A DNA stretch of 64,000 bases, from assembly GCA_963843255.1 (NCBI GenBank), contig CAWJJQ010000009.1, positions 248,001 through 312,000 on the forward strand, read 5' to 3'. Below are positions 36,551 through 44,260 of this stretch, in pieces. Every line of letters starts with the position of its first letter. Within the stretch, counting starts at the first letter, position 1. The position numbers and the translations under genes are program-made. This stretch comes from Bog-159 sp963843255 (GTDB taxonomy: Bacteria > Acidobacteriota > Terriglobia > Bryobacterales > Bryobacteraceae). A model generated the notes under the pieces. That model was not told the DNA's origin, made no database searches, and was given only the letters and a program-made list of their open reading frames with translations.

Positions 36551-37018
36551 ATGAGCGAAGGCACCCGCATTGCCCGTCAACTCCACCAGGCTTACGAAGG
36601 TCCCGCATGGCACGGCCCGGCGTTAATGGAAATTCTGAAGGGCGTGACCTTCGAAACTGCCGCGCGGCGTCCCATCCCGGGCGCCCACACGATATGGGAA
36701 CTCGTCCTGCACATTACGGTGTGGATCGCGGTCCCCACGCGGCGCATTGAAGGCGCCGAACTTCCAACTTTGTCACCGGCCGAGGACTGGCCGGCCGCCC
36801 CCGAACCGACCGAATTCGCCTGGCAACAGGCACTCGACGGGCTGGCCGAGGTCGAGCGCAAGCTGGAGGCGCTGGCGGGCAGTCTTAGCGACGAGCGGCT
36901 GCGCGAGAAGGTGCTGGGCACCGTCCCTTATTCAATTTACGTCATGCTGCACGGCGTGGTCCAGCACATCCTGTATCATGCCGGCCAGATCGCTTTACTG
37001 AAGAAAGCGGCTGACTAG
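36551..37018 (+). CDS. DinB-family protein
   Basis: A 155-residue four-helix-bundle protein of the DinB/YfiT type. Putative metal-binding His residues are in LHITVW and in VVQHILYHAGQI, as in metal-dependent DinB-like enzymes, some of which are thiol transferases. It starts 18 bases after the dehydratase-like gene and may be co-transcribed. The specific reaction is unknown. Confidence 0.88.
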   Translation: MSEGTRIARQLHQAYEGPAWHGPALMEILKGVTFETAARRPIPGAHTIWELVLHITVWIAVPTRRIEGAELPTLSPAEDWPAAPEPTEFAWQQALDGLAEVERKLEALAGSLSDERLREKVLGTVPYSIYVMLHGVVQHILYHAGQIALLKKAAD

Positions 37019-37026
37019 CAGCTAAG

Positions 37027-38348
37027 CTAATTTCGGATGGCCAAATAGACGGACTGCGAGCCAGTGACGCCGTTGATCTGCGCCGCCACCGGCTGGTCGC
37101 CATCCGGCAACTGCGGCACGAGCAGGTTGAACTGATATAGCCCCGCTTCCAAGAGCCCCGCAAATGAGACGGCCGCGACGGCACCACCGATCGAGATCGT
37201 AAGGGTGCCGGGATTCGCCAGCGACGCCGCGCCGCTGAAGAGCATGCCCGCGGCTACGCTTGGCGTAGTGGTCCAAAGCCGGTACCGTAGAGCGAGATCA
37301 TGTCGCCGGGCCTGGCTGGCCGGGCCGCTCCTCCCAGCATGGCGCCATCCAGACCGGTGGCTGCTACATAAGCCGTTCCACCCGAACTGACGGTGAAGAA
37401 GGCCGGAGCATACGGCTCCGTATCCACCTGTGCCAGAGTGCTTGGTCCGGAGGGCGATATGACTTGAACCGTAACGCTGCCGGGACCGACGCCATCGGGA
37501 ACCTGCGCGTTGATTTGTCCGGGACTGACGTAACTGACCGCCGCCGCGTAACCGTCGATTTGCACACCGACATCATCGAGCGAGAGAGGTAAGCTACTGC
37601 CTGTGAAATCGGATGCCTGCCAGAGCCGCGTGACCGCCGACAAATTCGCCCCGAAAATCGTCATCCACGAGCCAGGCGAGATGGTTGGCCGGAAACCAGC
37701 GGCATCCACGACTGCTCCGGTGGCTACGGCCGGCTGGGGACCGGCGCTCTGTGTTCCGAAAACCGCAAATGCCAATGCCGTTTCATAGGCGGGTCTGCCT
37801 TGCCAGGGCGTGTTCTGGACCTTGCTGATCACGAAGCCCTTCAAGCCCGGCTGGCCCGTACCGAACCATTGAAAAGTCGTGTTTCGCAGATCGGGCGGCG
37901 CCAGCACGATCCAATACTGGACGCCGGTTTGCAAGAAAGGCTGCGCGACAGAATTGGCAGAAACGATTCCCACCGCGGACGCTATACCGCCCAGAGCGCC
38001 GGTCAGATGGATCGTTTCGATTGGGGCGCCGGGCAGTCCGTGCTGATCCGACGCGATCGTGACATCCAGGTTGGCAGGGCCGGAAGCCTTAACCGGATCG
38101 TACCTGTACTGCATGCCCAAATCGAGCCGGGACAAATGCGCTGCCTGTGACGGCGTGAACGGGATGGCCATCGTAATGCCGCCCTCGGCCGCCGTAAAAG
38201 CTCCCAAGACGCCTGCTCCAACGGAAAGACCGGGCAGCGCTGCATTAAACGTCTCAGCCGGTCCAAAGGTATTGAAGATCGCCTGGCAGCGGCTTTCGAC
38301 AGGCGCAAGGGCAACAACGGCCAGCAGCGCCACGGCCTGGAACTGCAT
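37027..38348 (-). pseudogene. exported TIGR03437-domain protein, frameshifted
   Basis: An exported protein with signal peptide (MQFQAVALLAVVALAPVES), a beta-rich middle and a C-terminal TIGR03437 domain, a family characteristic of Solibacter relatives. The frame stops at 37254 just after ISLYGTGFGP. One added base near 37270, where CC probably was CCC, continues it as TTPSVAAGMLFSGAASL to AGLYQFNLLVPQLPDGDQPV and a stop at 37027, giving 440 residues. I prefer the ATG at 38348 because the one at 38360 lies inside a TATAAT box. Function unknown; probably extracellular binding or structural. Confidence 0.75.
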
Positions 38349-38358
38349 TGTGCTATCC

Positions 38359-38366
38359 ATTATAGG
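38359..38366. promoter_or_regulatory. shared -10 element between kdsA and the TIGR03437 gene
   Basis: ATTATAGG reads TATAAT on the minus strand (38364-38359) and TATAGG on the plus strand (38361-38366). The two divergent genes start only 24 bases apart (38348 and 38373), so both transcripts would begin at or next to their start codons. The -35 boxes are poor on both sides. Confidence 0.4.
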
Positions 38367-38372
38367 GCGCAC

Positions 38373-39170
38373 ATGATCGATTTTTCCTGGTTCGGCAGCG
38401 GCCAGTCCCTGGTGCTCATTGCCGGGCCCTGCGTGATCGAGAGCGAGGAACACGTTCACCGCATGGCGCGGGCCATCGGCGCGATCGTGGGTCCATTTGT
38501 TTTTAAAGCTTCGTTCGACAAGGCCAACCGCACCAGCCTGTCCGGTTACCGCGGGCCGGGCGTACCGGAAGGTTTGCGCATTTTGGGGGGGGTCCGGCGC
38601 GAGGGCTATCCCGTCCTGACCGATATCCATGAACCGGCCCAGGCCGGACCCGTGGCGGAGGTGGCCGATATCCTGCAGATCCCCGCGTTCCTTTGCCGCC
38701 AGACGGACCTGTTGCTCGAAGCGGGCCGCACGGGCCGTATCGTGAATATCAAGAAGGGCCAATTCGTGGCGCCTCAGGATATCGCGCGCGCCGCGGAAAA
38801 AGTGGCATCCACGGGCAATTCGCAAATCCTCCTGACCGAACGCGGATCGTCGTTCGGGTATCACAACCTGGTGGTAGACATGCGCGGGTTGAAGATCATG
38901 CGGGAGGCCGGCTGGCCGGTGATCTTCGATGCCACACACAGCGTGCAGTTGCCCAGCGGCGGAGGCGCGGCCTCCGGGGGCCAGCCCCAATTTATCGAGC
39001 CGCTGGCGCGGGCCGCCGTGGCAGTGGGCATCAGCGGCCTGTTCGTGGAAGTGCACGACGCCCCGGAGCGGGCGCTGTCAGACGGCGCGAACGCCCTGCG
39101 CCTGGATCTCTTGCCGGAACTTTGGCGCCGGCTGCGGACGCTCGACGCGCTGGTCAAGTCCTTTACCTGA
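38373..39170 (+). CDS. kdsA: 3-deoxy-D-manno-octulosonate 8-phosphate synthase
   Basis: A 265-residue cytosolic enzyme joining arabinose 5-phosphate and phosphoenolpyruvate to make KDO 8-phosphate for lipopolysaccharide. Motifs: LIAGPCVIES, FKASFDKANRTS, TDIHEPAQ, LCRQTDLL, NIKKGQF, DATHSVQLP and SDGANAL. The Cys in AGPCVIES marks the metal-dependent class; the metal-free type has Asn there. Its presence implies an LPS-bearing outer membrane. The product is close to normal length. Confidence 0.97.
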   Translation: MIDFSWFGSGQSLVLIAGPCVIESEEHVHRMARAIGAIVGPFVFKASFDKANRTSLSGYRGPGVPEGLRILGGVRREGYPVLTDIHEPAQAGPVAEVADILQIPAFLCRQTDLLLEAGRTGRIVNIKKGQFVAPQDIARAAEKVASTGNSQILLTERGSSFGYHNLVVDMRGLKIMREAGWPVIFDATHSVQLPSGGGAASGGQPQFIEPLARAAVAVGISGLFVEVHDAPERALSDGANALRLDLLPELWRRLRTLDALVKSFT

Positions 39171-39238
39171 GCGCCAGCTCCCTTGCACGCTTTCGGTTGC
39201 CGCAGCGTCATACAATGGGTGAGATAGGAGATCTCTGT

Positions 39239-39736
39239 ATGAGCCGAAATCGCCACCGAAGAGGCTTTTCCTTGATCGAGTTGTTGATCGTGATCGCGAT
39301 CATTCTCATCATTGTCACGGTAGCCTTGCCCAAGTTGAACAAGGCCCGAATGTATGCCCAGGAGACGGCTGCGCTCAAGGCGATCCAGACCCTCAACACG
39401 GCGCAGGTGCAGTACAATTCGCAGTTTGGCCGTTTCGCCCAATCGCTGACGGAACTCGGTCCGCCGGCGAGCGGCGCGGATACCGCAGCGTCCGCGAACC
39501 TGATCTCGTCGGATATGGCGTCAGGCGATAAACAGGGATACAAGTTCACACTGACCGGCACTCCCACGGGGTACAACATCACGGCGGTGCCCGCGGCTTT
39601 CGGATCCACCGGTTCGCGTACATTCTTCTCCGATCAATCGCTGGTGATTCGCGAGAACTACGGCCAGGAGCCGGCCACTGCCAACAGCAAGGAAGTAGGC
39701 GCGGCGGCGGCTAAATCGGGCACCGACACGAAATAA
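39239..39736 (+). CDS. type IV pilin-like protein
   Basis: A 165-residue prepilin. Short basic leader MSRNRHRRG, cleavage expected after Gly9 in RRGFSLIELLIVIAIILI, with Glu at mature position +5, then the long hydrophobic assembly helix. The globular part contains KAIQTLNTAQVQYNSQFGRF, and the tail is Ala/Lys-rich. AGGAG at 39226-39230 gives a good ribosome site for the ATG at 39239. The subunit would be inserted in the inner membrane and assembled into a pilus or pseudopilus; no assembly genes are nearby. Confidence 0.93.
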   Translation: MSRNRHRRGFSLIELLIVIAIILIIVTVALPKLNKARMYAQETAALKAIQTLNTAQVQYNSQFGRFAQSLTELGPPASGADTAASANLISSDMASGDKQGYKFTLTGTPTGYNITAVPAAFGSTGSRTFFSDQSLVIRENYGQEPATANSKEVGAAAAKSGTDTK

Positions 39737-39763
39737 ATCCGACCTGGGTGCATGGGTTGAGCC

Positions 39764-40123
39764 ATGACGCTCCGATTGCTCTTCATGGCCGCGGTCTTAG
39801 CAAGCACCTTGCGTTCTCCGCAAAATAAGAGCAGCCTCTTCGCCGAACGGCAAGCGGCTTTGCGGTCGATTATGGCGGTGAACGTCGCTCAGGTGCAGTA
39901 CTTCTCCCAGTTCGGGCACTACGCCGGTTCGCTGGCTAAGTTGGAACTGGGGACTTATCTGGCGGGCGGCGAAAGAGCAGGCTATAAATTCGCCCTTTCC
40001 CTGACTCCCGCCGGATATCAGTTCACGGCTATTCCCACCCGCCCCTGCCATCAGGACCCACGGGTATTCTCTTCAGATCAATCGATGCTCATCCGCCAGG
40101 ATGGCAGCCCGTTAGGCCGGTAA
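39764..40123 (+). CDS. pilin-like paralogue without prepilin motif
   Basis: A 119-residue protein directly after the pilin gene (27-base gap). Its central part RQAALRSIMAVNVAQVQYFS aligns with ETAALKAIQTLNTAQVQYNS of the pilin, and both share QFGxxAxSL, GYKFxLxxTPxGYxxTAxP and FFSDQS/FSSDQS. The GFSLIE motif and assembly helix are missing; instead there is a short hydrophobic start (MTLRLLFMAAVLASTL) that could be an ordinary signal peptide. It is a diverged tandem duplicate, perhaps secreted or periplasmic. Confidence 0.8.
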   Translation: MTLRLLFMAAVLASTLRSPQNKSSLFAERQAALRSIMAVNVAQVQYFSQFGHYAGSLAKLELGTYLAGGERAGYKFALSLTPAGYQFTAIPTRPCHQDPRVFSSDQSMLIRQDGSPLGR

Positions 40124-40158
40124 ACCCAGCCTCCGCGTGTTACGGTTGACTATTACGC

Positions 40159-40941
40159 ATGAACATCCTCTTCATCGGCGATATTTTCGCCGCACCGGGC
40201 AGGCATCTGGTCGCCGGCCACCTGCGGGACATCAAGGAAACGAACCATATCGACCTGGCCATCGCGAATGCGGAGAACGCCGCCGGCGGATTCGGGATCA
40301 CGCCCTCCATTGCAGAAGAGTTATTGTCCCTCGGGCTGGATGTTCTCACGTCCGGCAACCATATCTGGGATAAGAAGGAAATCCTGGAGTATCTGCCGCG
40401 CCAGCCAAGGCTGCTGCGACCCGCTAACTATGTGGCGGAGACACCCGGACACGGAGTCATCGTGGCGTGCAGCAGGCAGGGAATTCCCTGTGCCGTAATT
40501 AATCTACAAGGCCGGACGTACATGCCGGATACGGACTGCCCTTTTCACAAAATAGACCAAATATTAGGCGGCCTGGACCCGTCCGTGAAGGTGCGATTTG
40601 TCGATTTTCATGCGGAAGTTACGAGTGAAAAGATGGCCATGGGTTGGTACCTGGATGGCAGGGTATCGGCCATCGTAGGCACCCATACTCACATACCCAC
40701 CGCTGACACCCGCATCCTACCCGGCGGCACCGCGTATCAGACAGACGTGGGGATGACCGGGCCCTACGATTCGGTCATCGGCGTGAAAAAGGAACTGATT
40801 CTGCAGCGCTTCCTGACAGCACTGCCCGTGCGTATGGAGGCGGCCAAAGGCTCCACAGAACTGCACTCCGTCATCCTCGAAGTCGATGAGCATACCGGCA
40901 AGGCGGTCTCCATGCGCCGCCACACCGTACACGGCGATTAA
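40159..40941 (+). CDS. ymdB: YmdB-type metallophosphoesterase
   Basis: A 260-residue cytosolic dinuclear-metal phosphoesterase (TIGR00282). Motifs: FIGDIFAAPGR, NAENAAGGFGI, SGNHIWDKKE, FHAEVTSEK, GTHTHIPTAD and TDVGMTGPYDSVIG. Bacillus YmdB hydrolyses 2',3'-cyclic nucleotides and affects biofilm decisions. It is 35 bases after the pilin paralogue and may be transcribed with it. Length is normal. Confidence 0.94.
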   Translation: MNILFIGDIFAAPGRHLVAGHLRDIKETNHIDLAIANAENAAGGFGITPSIAEELLSLGLDVLTSGNHIWDKKEILEYLPRQPRLLRPANYVAETPGHGVIVACSRQGIPCAVINLQGRTYMPDTDCPFHKIDQILGGLDPSVKVRFVDFHAEVTSEKMAMGWYLDGRVSAIVGTHTHIPTADTRILPGGTAYQTDVGMTGPYDSVIGVKKELILQRFLTALPVRMEAAKGSTELHSVILEVDEHTGKAVSMRRHTVHGD

Positions 40942-41018
40942 GCGACGCTCCCGCCTTTCAGACGCGAAATAAATATTAAGGCCTGAATTTACTAAAATAG
41001 TCCCCTCCAAAAAATAAG

Positions 41019-41046
41019 TTGATTTTTTGATGCCGCTATATATAAT
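41019..41046 (+). promoter_or_regulatory. sigma70-type promoter of the DUF2934 pair
   Basis: TTGATT (41019-41024), a 16-base spacer and a perfect TATAAT (41041-41046) lie in an unusually A+T-rich stretch. The predicted start near 41053 leaves a leader of about 110 bases before the ATG at 41165. This is the best-looking promoter in the window. Confidence 0.6.
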
Positions 41047-41164
41047 TCAGTTAGCGCGGTTGAATTCACGATTTACTGGGTAGCTTCCCAATCTTGGCTT
41101 CTTCTAATTACCGGGGAAGAAAGTACAAGCCGGCCCCATCGACACTGAGAGGAGTTTCGGCGAG

Positions 41165-41371
41165 ATGAAACATATCGTTGACAAAATCACATGCGATCGA
41201 ATGGCTCCGTCCGCGTTGGCTGAGCCAAAAACACAACAGCAGATAGCCATCCGGGCATTCGAACTGTGGCTGGCGAGGGGTTTTCGTAACGGATCGCCGC
41301 AAGAGGACTGGCTGCGGGCCCAGCAGGAAGTACAGCGGCCCACCATGCAGGCAAGCGGACGGAACGGGTAA
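41165..41371 (+). CDS. DUF2934-domain small protein
   Basis: A 68-residue cytosolic protein with a DUF2934 domain (IAIRAFELWLARGFRNGSPQ, then EDWLRAQQEV), a short helical module frequent in soil bacteria. Function unknown. A GAGGAG ribosome site lies about ten bases before the ATG. The stop TAA is immediately followed by the ATG of the next gene, so the two are co-translated. Confidence 0.8.
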   Translation: MKHIVDKITCDRMAPSALAEPKTQQQIAIRAFELWLARGFRNGSPQEDWLRAQQEVQRPTMQASGRNG

Positions 41372-41641
41372 ATGATCATTACATACAACGATTCTCAGCG
41401 AAACGCGCTGATACTTGCGCGATCCGGCGACCGCCTGCGGATCGCGCAGGAACACTGCAAGGACGCGGTGGAACTGCGCCTGACAGAAGGAACGTGGTGG
41501 TCGGAAGAGCAGCAGCCTGTCTCTCTTGACTTTCTGACGGCGGAAGAAATCCCGCTGATATTTTCGCAAGAGGAAAATCCACAGCCGGCGCTGACTTATT
41601 TAGTGAGCCGTTACAGTGTAGGTAATGCTGCGTTTTGCTGA
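41372..41641 (+). CDS. hypothetical protein paired with DUF2934
   Basis: An 89-residue soluble acidic protein with no family I recognise (ITYNDSQRNALILARSGDRL, EGTWWSEEQQPVSLDFL). No signal peptide or membrane helix. It starts directly at the base after the DUF2934 stop, which supports it as real. Its last 42 bases overlap the end of the convergent VWFA gene. Confidence 0.6.
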   Translation: MIITYNDSQRNALILARSGDRLRIAQEHCKDAVELRLTEGTWWSEEQQPVSLDFLTAEEIPLIFSQEENPQPALTYLVSRYSVGNAAFC

Positions 41642-43819
41642 CTGAAAACCCTGTAGCGCAGTAACTTTAATCTCGCAATTTCCGGGCTTGACCACGGCAT
41701 TCACCAGCATGGGAATCGCGCCGGAAGAATCGGGTGCCGGAAGTTCGGTCTGCTTCTGCGCCAGCTCCTCTCCGCCCACGAAGAATTCCACGCGGATGCG
41801 CGGCTTCTCGGAAATCGACTTATCGGGATAAACCACAAAGTACACCAGAGTTCCCGCGGTGTCCTTCAGGGCCGGATTCAGCATAGGGGTGAGCTCCCGG
41901 CCTTGAAGTTGGAAGGGATCGGCCGGGTCCGGATCCGCGGTCAGCGGGTCCGCCCGCGCCACCAGCATCACGCTGCTCAAGCCGATCCCTTTGGCGGCGG
42001 GGCTGTCGAACGCCACGGTGCTGGTGCTGGCGCGTTTGCCCTCGCGATCCAGCAGCACACTCTGCACGGTGTAGTGCCCGGCGGGCAGGTTGAAAGCATG
42101 TGTGTAGTCGATCGGCCCGGACTGGATGCCGGCCAATCGGCCATCAGGCACCTCGTATGGAAAGTCCTGGCCGAAGCGGTCCACGATCTGGCCGCTGGAA
42201 TCCTTCACCACCGCGAACAGGGAGGCGTGCAGGCGATGCGTCTTCCGTGCGAGCTGCGGTGTAGCGGTCAAGGCGGCGCCGGGCATTTCGAATACGACGG
42301 CGGATTGGGATTGGGGGCCGGGGCGGAACTGGAACGCCGCGGAGTGGAATTCGAAAGCCTGCGGCAGGGGATCGGCGTTCAGGGTCATCAGGCCGGCCAT
42401 CTCAAAAGGTTGCAAAGCCGGAGCGCCGGCCATATCCGGTATGGCGAAATAACCGTCGCGGCTCTCCACCTTCAGGTCCGCGCGCGCCAGCTTCACCTCG
42501 ATCTTCCGGAAGTGTCCGTCGTACTTTCCGGACGACGGATGATAGTCCGCTTCGTAATGCGTGTCCACATCGCCGATGATTTGCTGGAACGGCTTCCGCA
42601 AATCGTTGGTATTGGCGATCAGGAACCCGCCCGTGCCTTCCGCCAGCGCGCGCAGACCGGACTGCGAATCCGAAGTGCGCACGGCGTCGCGCTGGTATTC
42701 CCCCTGGCGAACCCGCTCCATCATGGCGCCCGCGCTGCCGGTCGCATTCGTATTGGCGTTCTTCCCATTGGGTTCTCCGGGGCCCAGTTGTCCTTGTTGC
42801 TGGCTCAGAGCCGTCACGTGTTGCATGGCCATCGTCGAAGCCTGCGCGGTTGAAGTCTGGCTGAGGCCGTTGGCATCGAAGGCATAAACGCTAACATCCG
42901 ACAGGTTGGCCTTGTTCAGCATCGCCTGAAACTCGTCGGGCTCGCCGGTGGTGGTGAATCCGGGGCTGAGCAGCAGAACAACTTTGTGTCCGGGGAACGC
43001 GCCAATCCGTCGGATGAGCAGCCTGATCTGGTCCATTTGGCGCGCGCCCTCAATCCCGATGAATTGTTCGCGCTCGATCACCAGGTCGCCGCGCTGCGAA
43101 TTGGCGCCCGGGCCGTTGTCCACATCCGTGCCGGTAATAGCGGCCATGCTCACCGAGCCGGTCGTCGACAAGTCTCGCACGCCGCCTCCCGTTCCGCCCG
43201 GGTTCACGAATCCCACGTATAACTGCAGGTTGGGCGTGGAGTTCAGGACGGCCTCTGTCGCCCGGGTGATGTCCACACTAGACCCAGTGAATGCCGCCGA
43301 GGCCGCACGCAGCAGTTCGTCGCGGTTGGTAGTGAAGGCCTGCAACGGTGTGAACCGCGAATCCAGATTGAACACTCCTACCCAGGTTCCCGGACGCACC
43401 TCTGTCTTGATGAATTCCTGGGTGGCGGCTACTGCCCATCTTCTGGTGGATGAATCCAGATTGTGAAACACGATGCAAACCAGATTGACGGCCCGCAACG
43501 GCATCGGCGATGCATGAGGTTCGCCTGCAGCTGCCGGCTGGCTCAGCGCTGGCTGCGCGGGTGTATCATCCCCGCTTACGAGGCGGAAGCTCCGGATCTC
43601 CTGGCGCACGCCGTCCTCATAAATCTCCACATCGCCGGGCTTGAGGTTTTTGACCAGACGGCCCTTCTTGTCTCGCACCACCAGATCGAGCGCGACTTCG
43701 TCGACGGTGGCATGAATGGTGGGGCCGTTCTCCGCTGCCGGCGCGATCTGGGCACCTGCCGTGCCGGCGCACATGGCACAGGTGATGGCCAGGGCGGCGG
43801 CGGGAACGAACTTCATCAT
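41600..43819 (-). CDS. exported VWFA-related acidobacterial protein
   Basis: A 739-residue exported protein of the TIGR03436 family, restricted mainly to Acidobacteriota. Signal peptide about 1-23, an N-terminal beta domain (VDLVVRDKKGRLVKNLKPGD-like: ALDLVVRDKKGRLVKNLKPG), then a von Willebrand A-like region (about 100-420) with a Gln/Asn-rich insert, and beta-sandwich domains to the end. VWFA domains bind partners through a metal site; a canonical DxSxS is not evident, so metal binding is uncertain. It is the second gene after the small cupin-like protein, two bases apart. Confidence 0.9.
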   Translation of the reverse strand: MMKFVPAAALAITCAMCAGTAGAQIAPAAENGPTIHATVDEVALDLVVRDKKGRLVKNLKPGDVEIYEDGVRQEIRSFRLVSGDDTPAQPALSQPAAAGEPHASPMPLRAVNLVCIVFHNLDSSTRRWAVAATQEFIKTEVRPGTWVGVFNLDSRFTPLQAFTTNRDELLRAASAAFTGSSVDITRATEAVLNSTPNLQLYVGFVNPGGTGGGVRDLSTTGSVSMAAITGTDVDNGPGANSQRGDLVIEREQFIGIEGARQMDQIRLLIRRIGAFPGHKVVLLLSPGFTTTGEPDEFQAMLNKANLSDVSVYAFDANGLSQTSTAQASTMAMQHVTALSQQQGQLGPGEPNGKNANTNATGSAGAMMERVRQGEYQRDAVRTSDSQSGLRALAEGTGGFLIANTNDLRKPFQQIIGDVDTHYEADYHPSSGKYDGHFRKIEVKLARADLKVESRDGYFAIPDMAGAPALQPFEMAGLMTLNADPLPQAFEFHSAAFQFRPGPQSQSAVVFEMPGAALTATPQLARKTHRLHASLFAVVKDSSGQIVDRFGQDFPYEVPDGRLAGIQSGPIDYTHAFNLPAGHYTVQSVLLDREGKRASTSTVAFDSPAAKGIGLSSVMLVARADPLTADPDPADPFQLQGRELTPMLNPALKDTAGTLVYFVVYPDKSISEKPRIRVEFFVGGEELAQKQTELPAPDSSGAIPMLVNAVVKPGNCEIKVTALQGFQSAKRSITYTVTAH

Positions 43820-43821
43820 CC

Positions 43822-44145
43822 CTACTTTAGCTCGATAACCACCGTACGATACGGCTTTAGGCCTTTGTTCACCAGTTGCGGCGCGTCTTCGCCCCGCGCG
43901 TGCCAGATCACGTCGCCGGACTTACGCTCCTGTATGGTTTTGGCGCCGGTCTTCGAATCGGTCCGCTCGTAGCGGCAGTCGTCCAGAAAGACGATCACCT
44001 GGTCGTGCGCGCGCACACCGCGTTCGCGCACTGCGCCGGGGGCGGAAGTGACTTCGGTAACGATTACGCGGGGATTGTCCAACCTCACGGTCGATGGCAG
44101 TCCCGCCCATGCCAGCGCTCCGATTGCCCAGATTAGCCGCTTCAT
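43822..44145 (-). CDS. small exported cupin-like protein
   Basis: A 107-residue protein with a signal peptide (MKRLIWAIGALAWAG). The rest looks like a small beta-barrel of the cupin type (RAHDQVIVFLDDCRY, GDVIWHARGEDAPQLVN, YRTVVIEL). The ATG at 44145 has a GGAGG ribosome site; the longer upstream frame does not. It precedes the VWFA protein by two bases and probably shares its operon. Ligand unknown. Confidence 0.7.
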   Translation of the reverse strand: MKRLIWAIGALAWAGLPSTVRLDNPRVIVTEVTSAPGAVRERGVRAHDQVIVFLDDCRYERTDSKTGAKTIQERKSGDVIWHARGEDAPQLVNKGLKPYRTVVIELK

Positions 44146-44218
44146 TTTTATGTAATCCTCCTCGGGATATGATAATCGCAGGTGGGAAGGCCACGCGTTC
44201 AAAGCTGCCTAAAGCCTC

Positions 44219-44247
44219 TTGGCGCACCGCCCGGCGCCTGATAGTAT
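44219..44247 (+). promoter_or_regulatory. possible sigma70 promoter of glgC
   Basis: TTGGCG (44219-44224), 17-base spacer, TAGTAT (44242-44247). The predicted start at about 44254 leaves only some six bases before the ATG at 44261 and no Shine-Dalgarno, so the message may be effectively leaderless. Confidence 0.35.
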
Positions 44248-44260
44248 ATGGCAAGAACCT

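Noticed and set aside
38361..39056. Upstream extension of the TIGR03437 frame over kdsA
   Set aside because: Antisense to kdsA and without protein-like features; the signal peptide starts at 38348.
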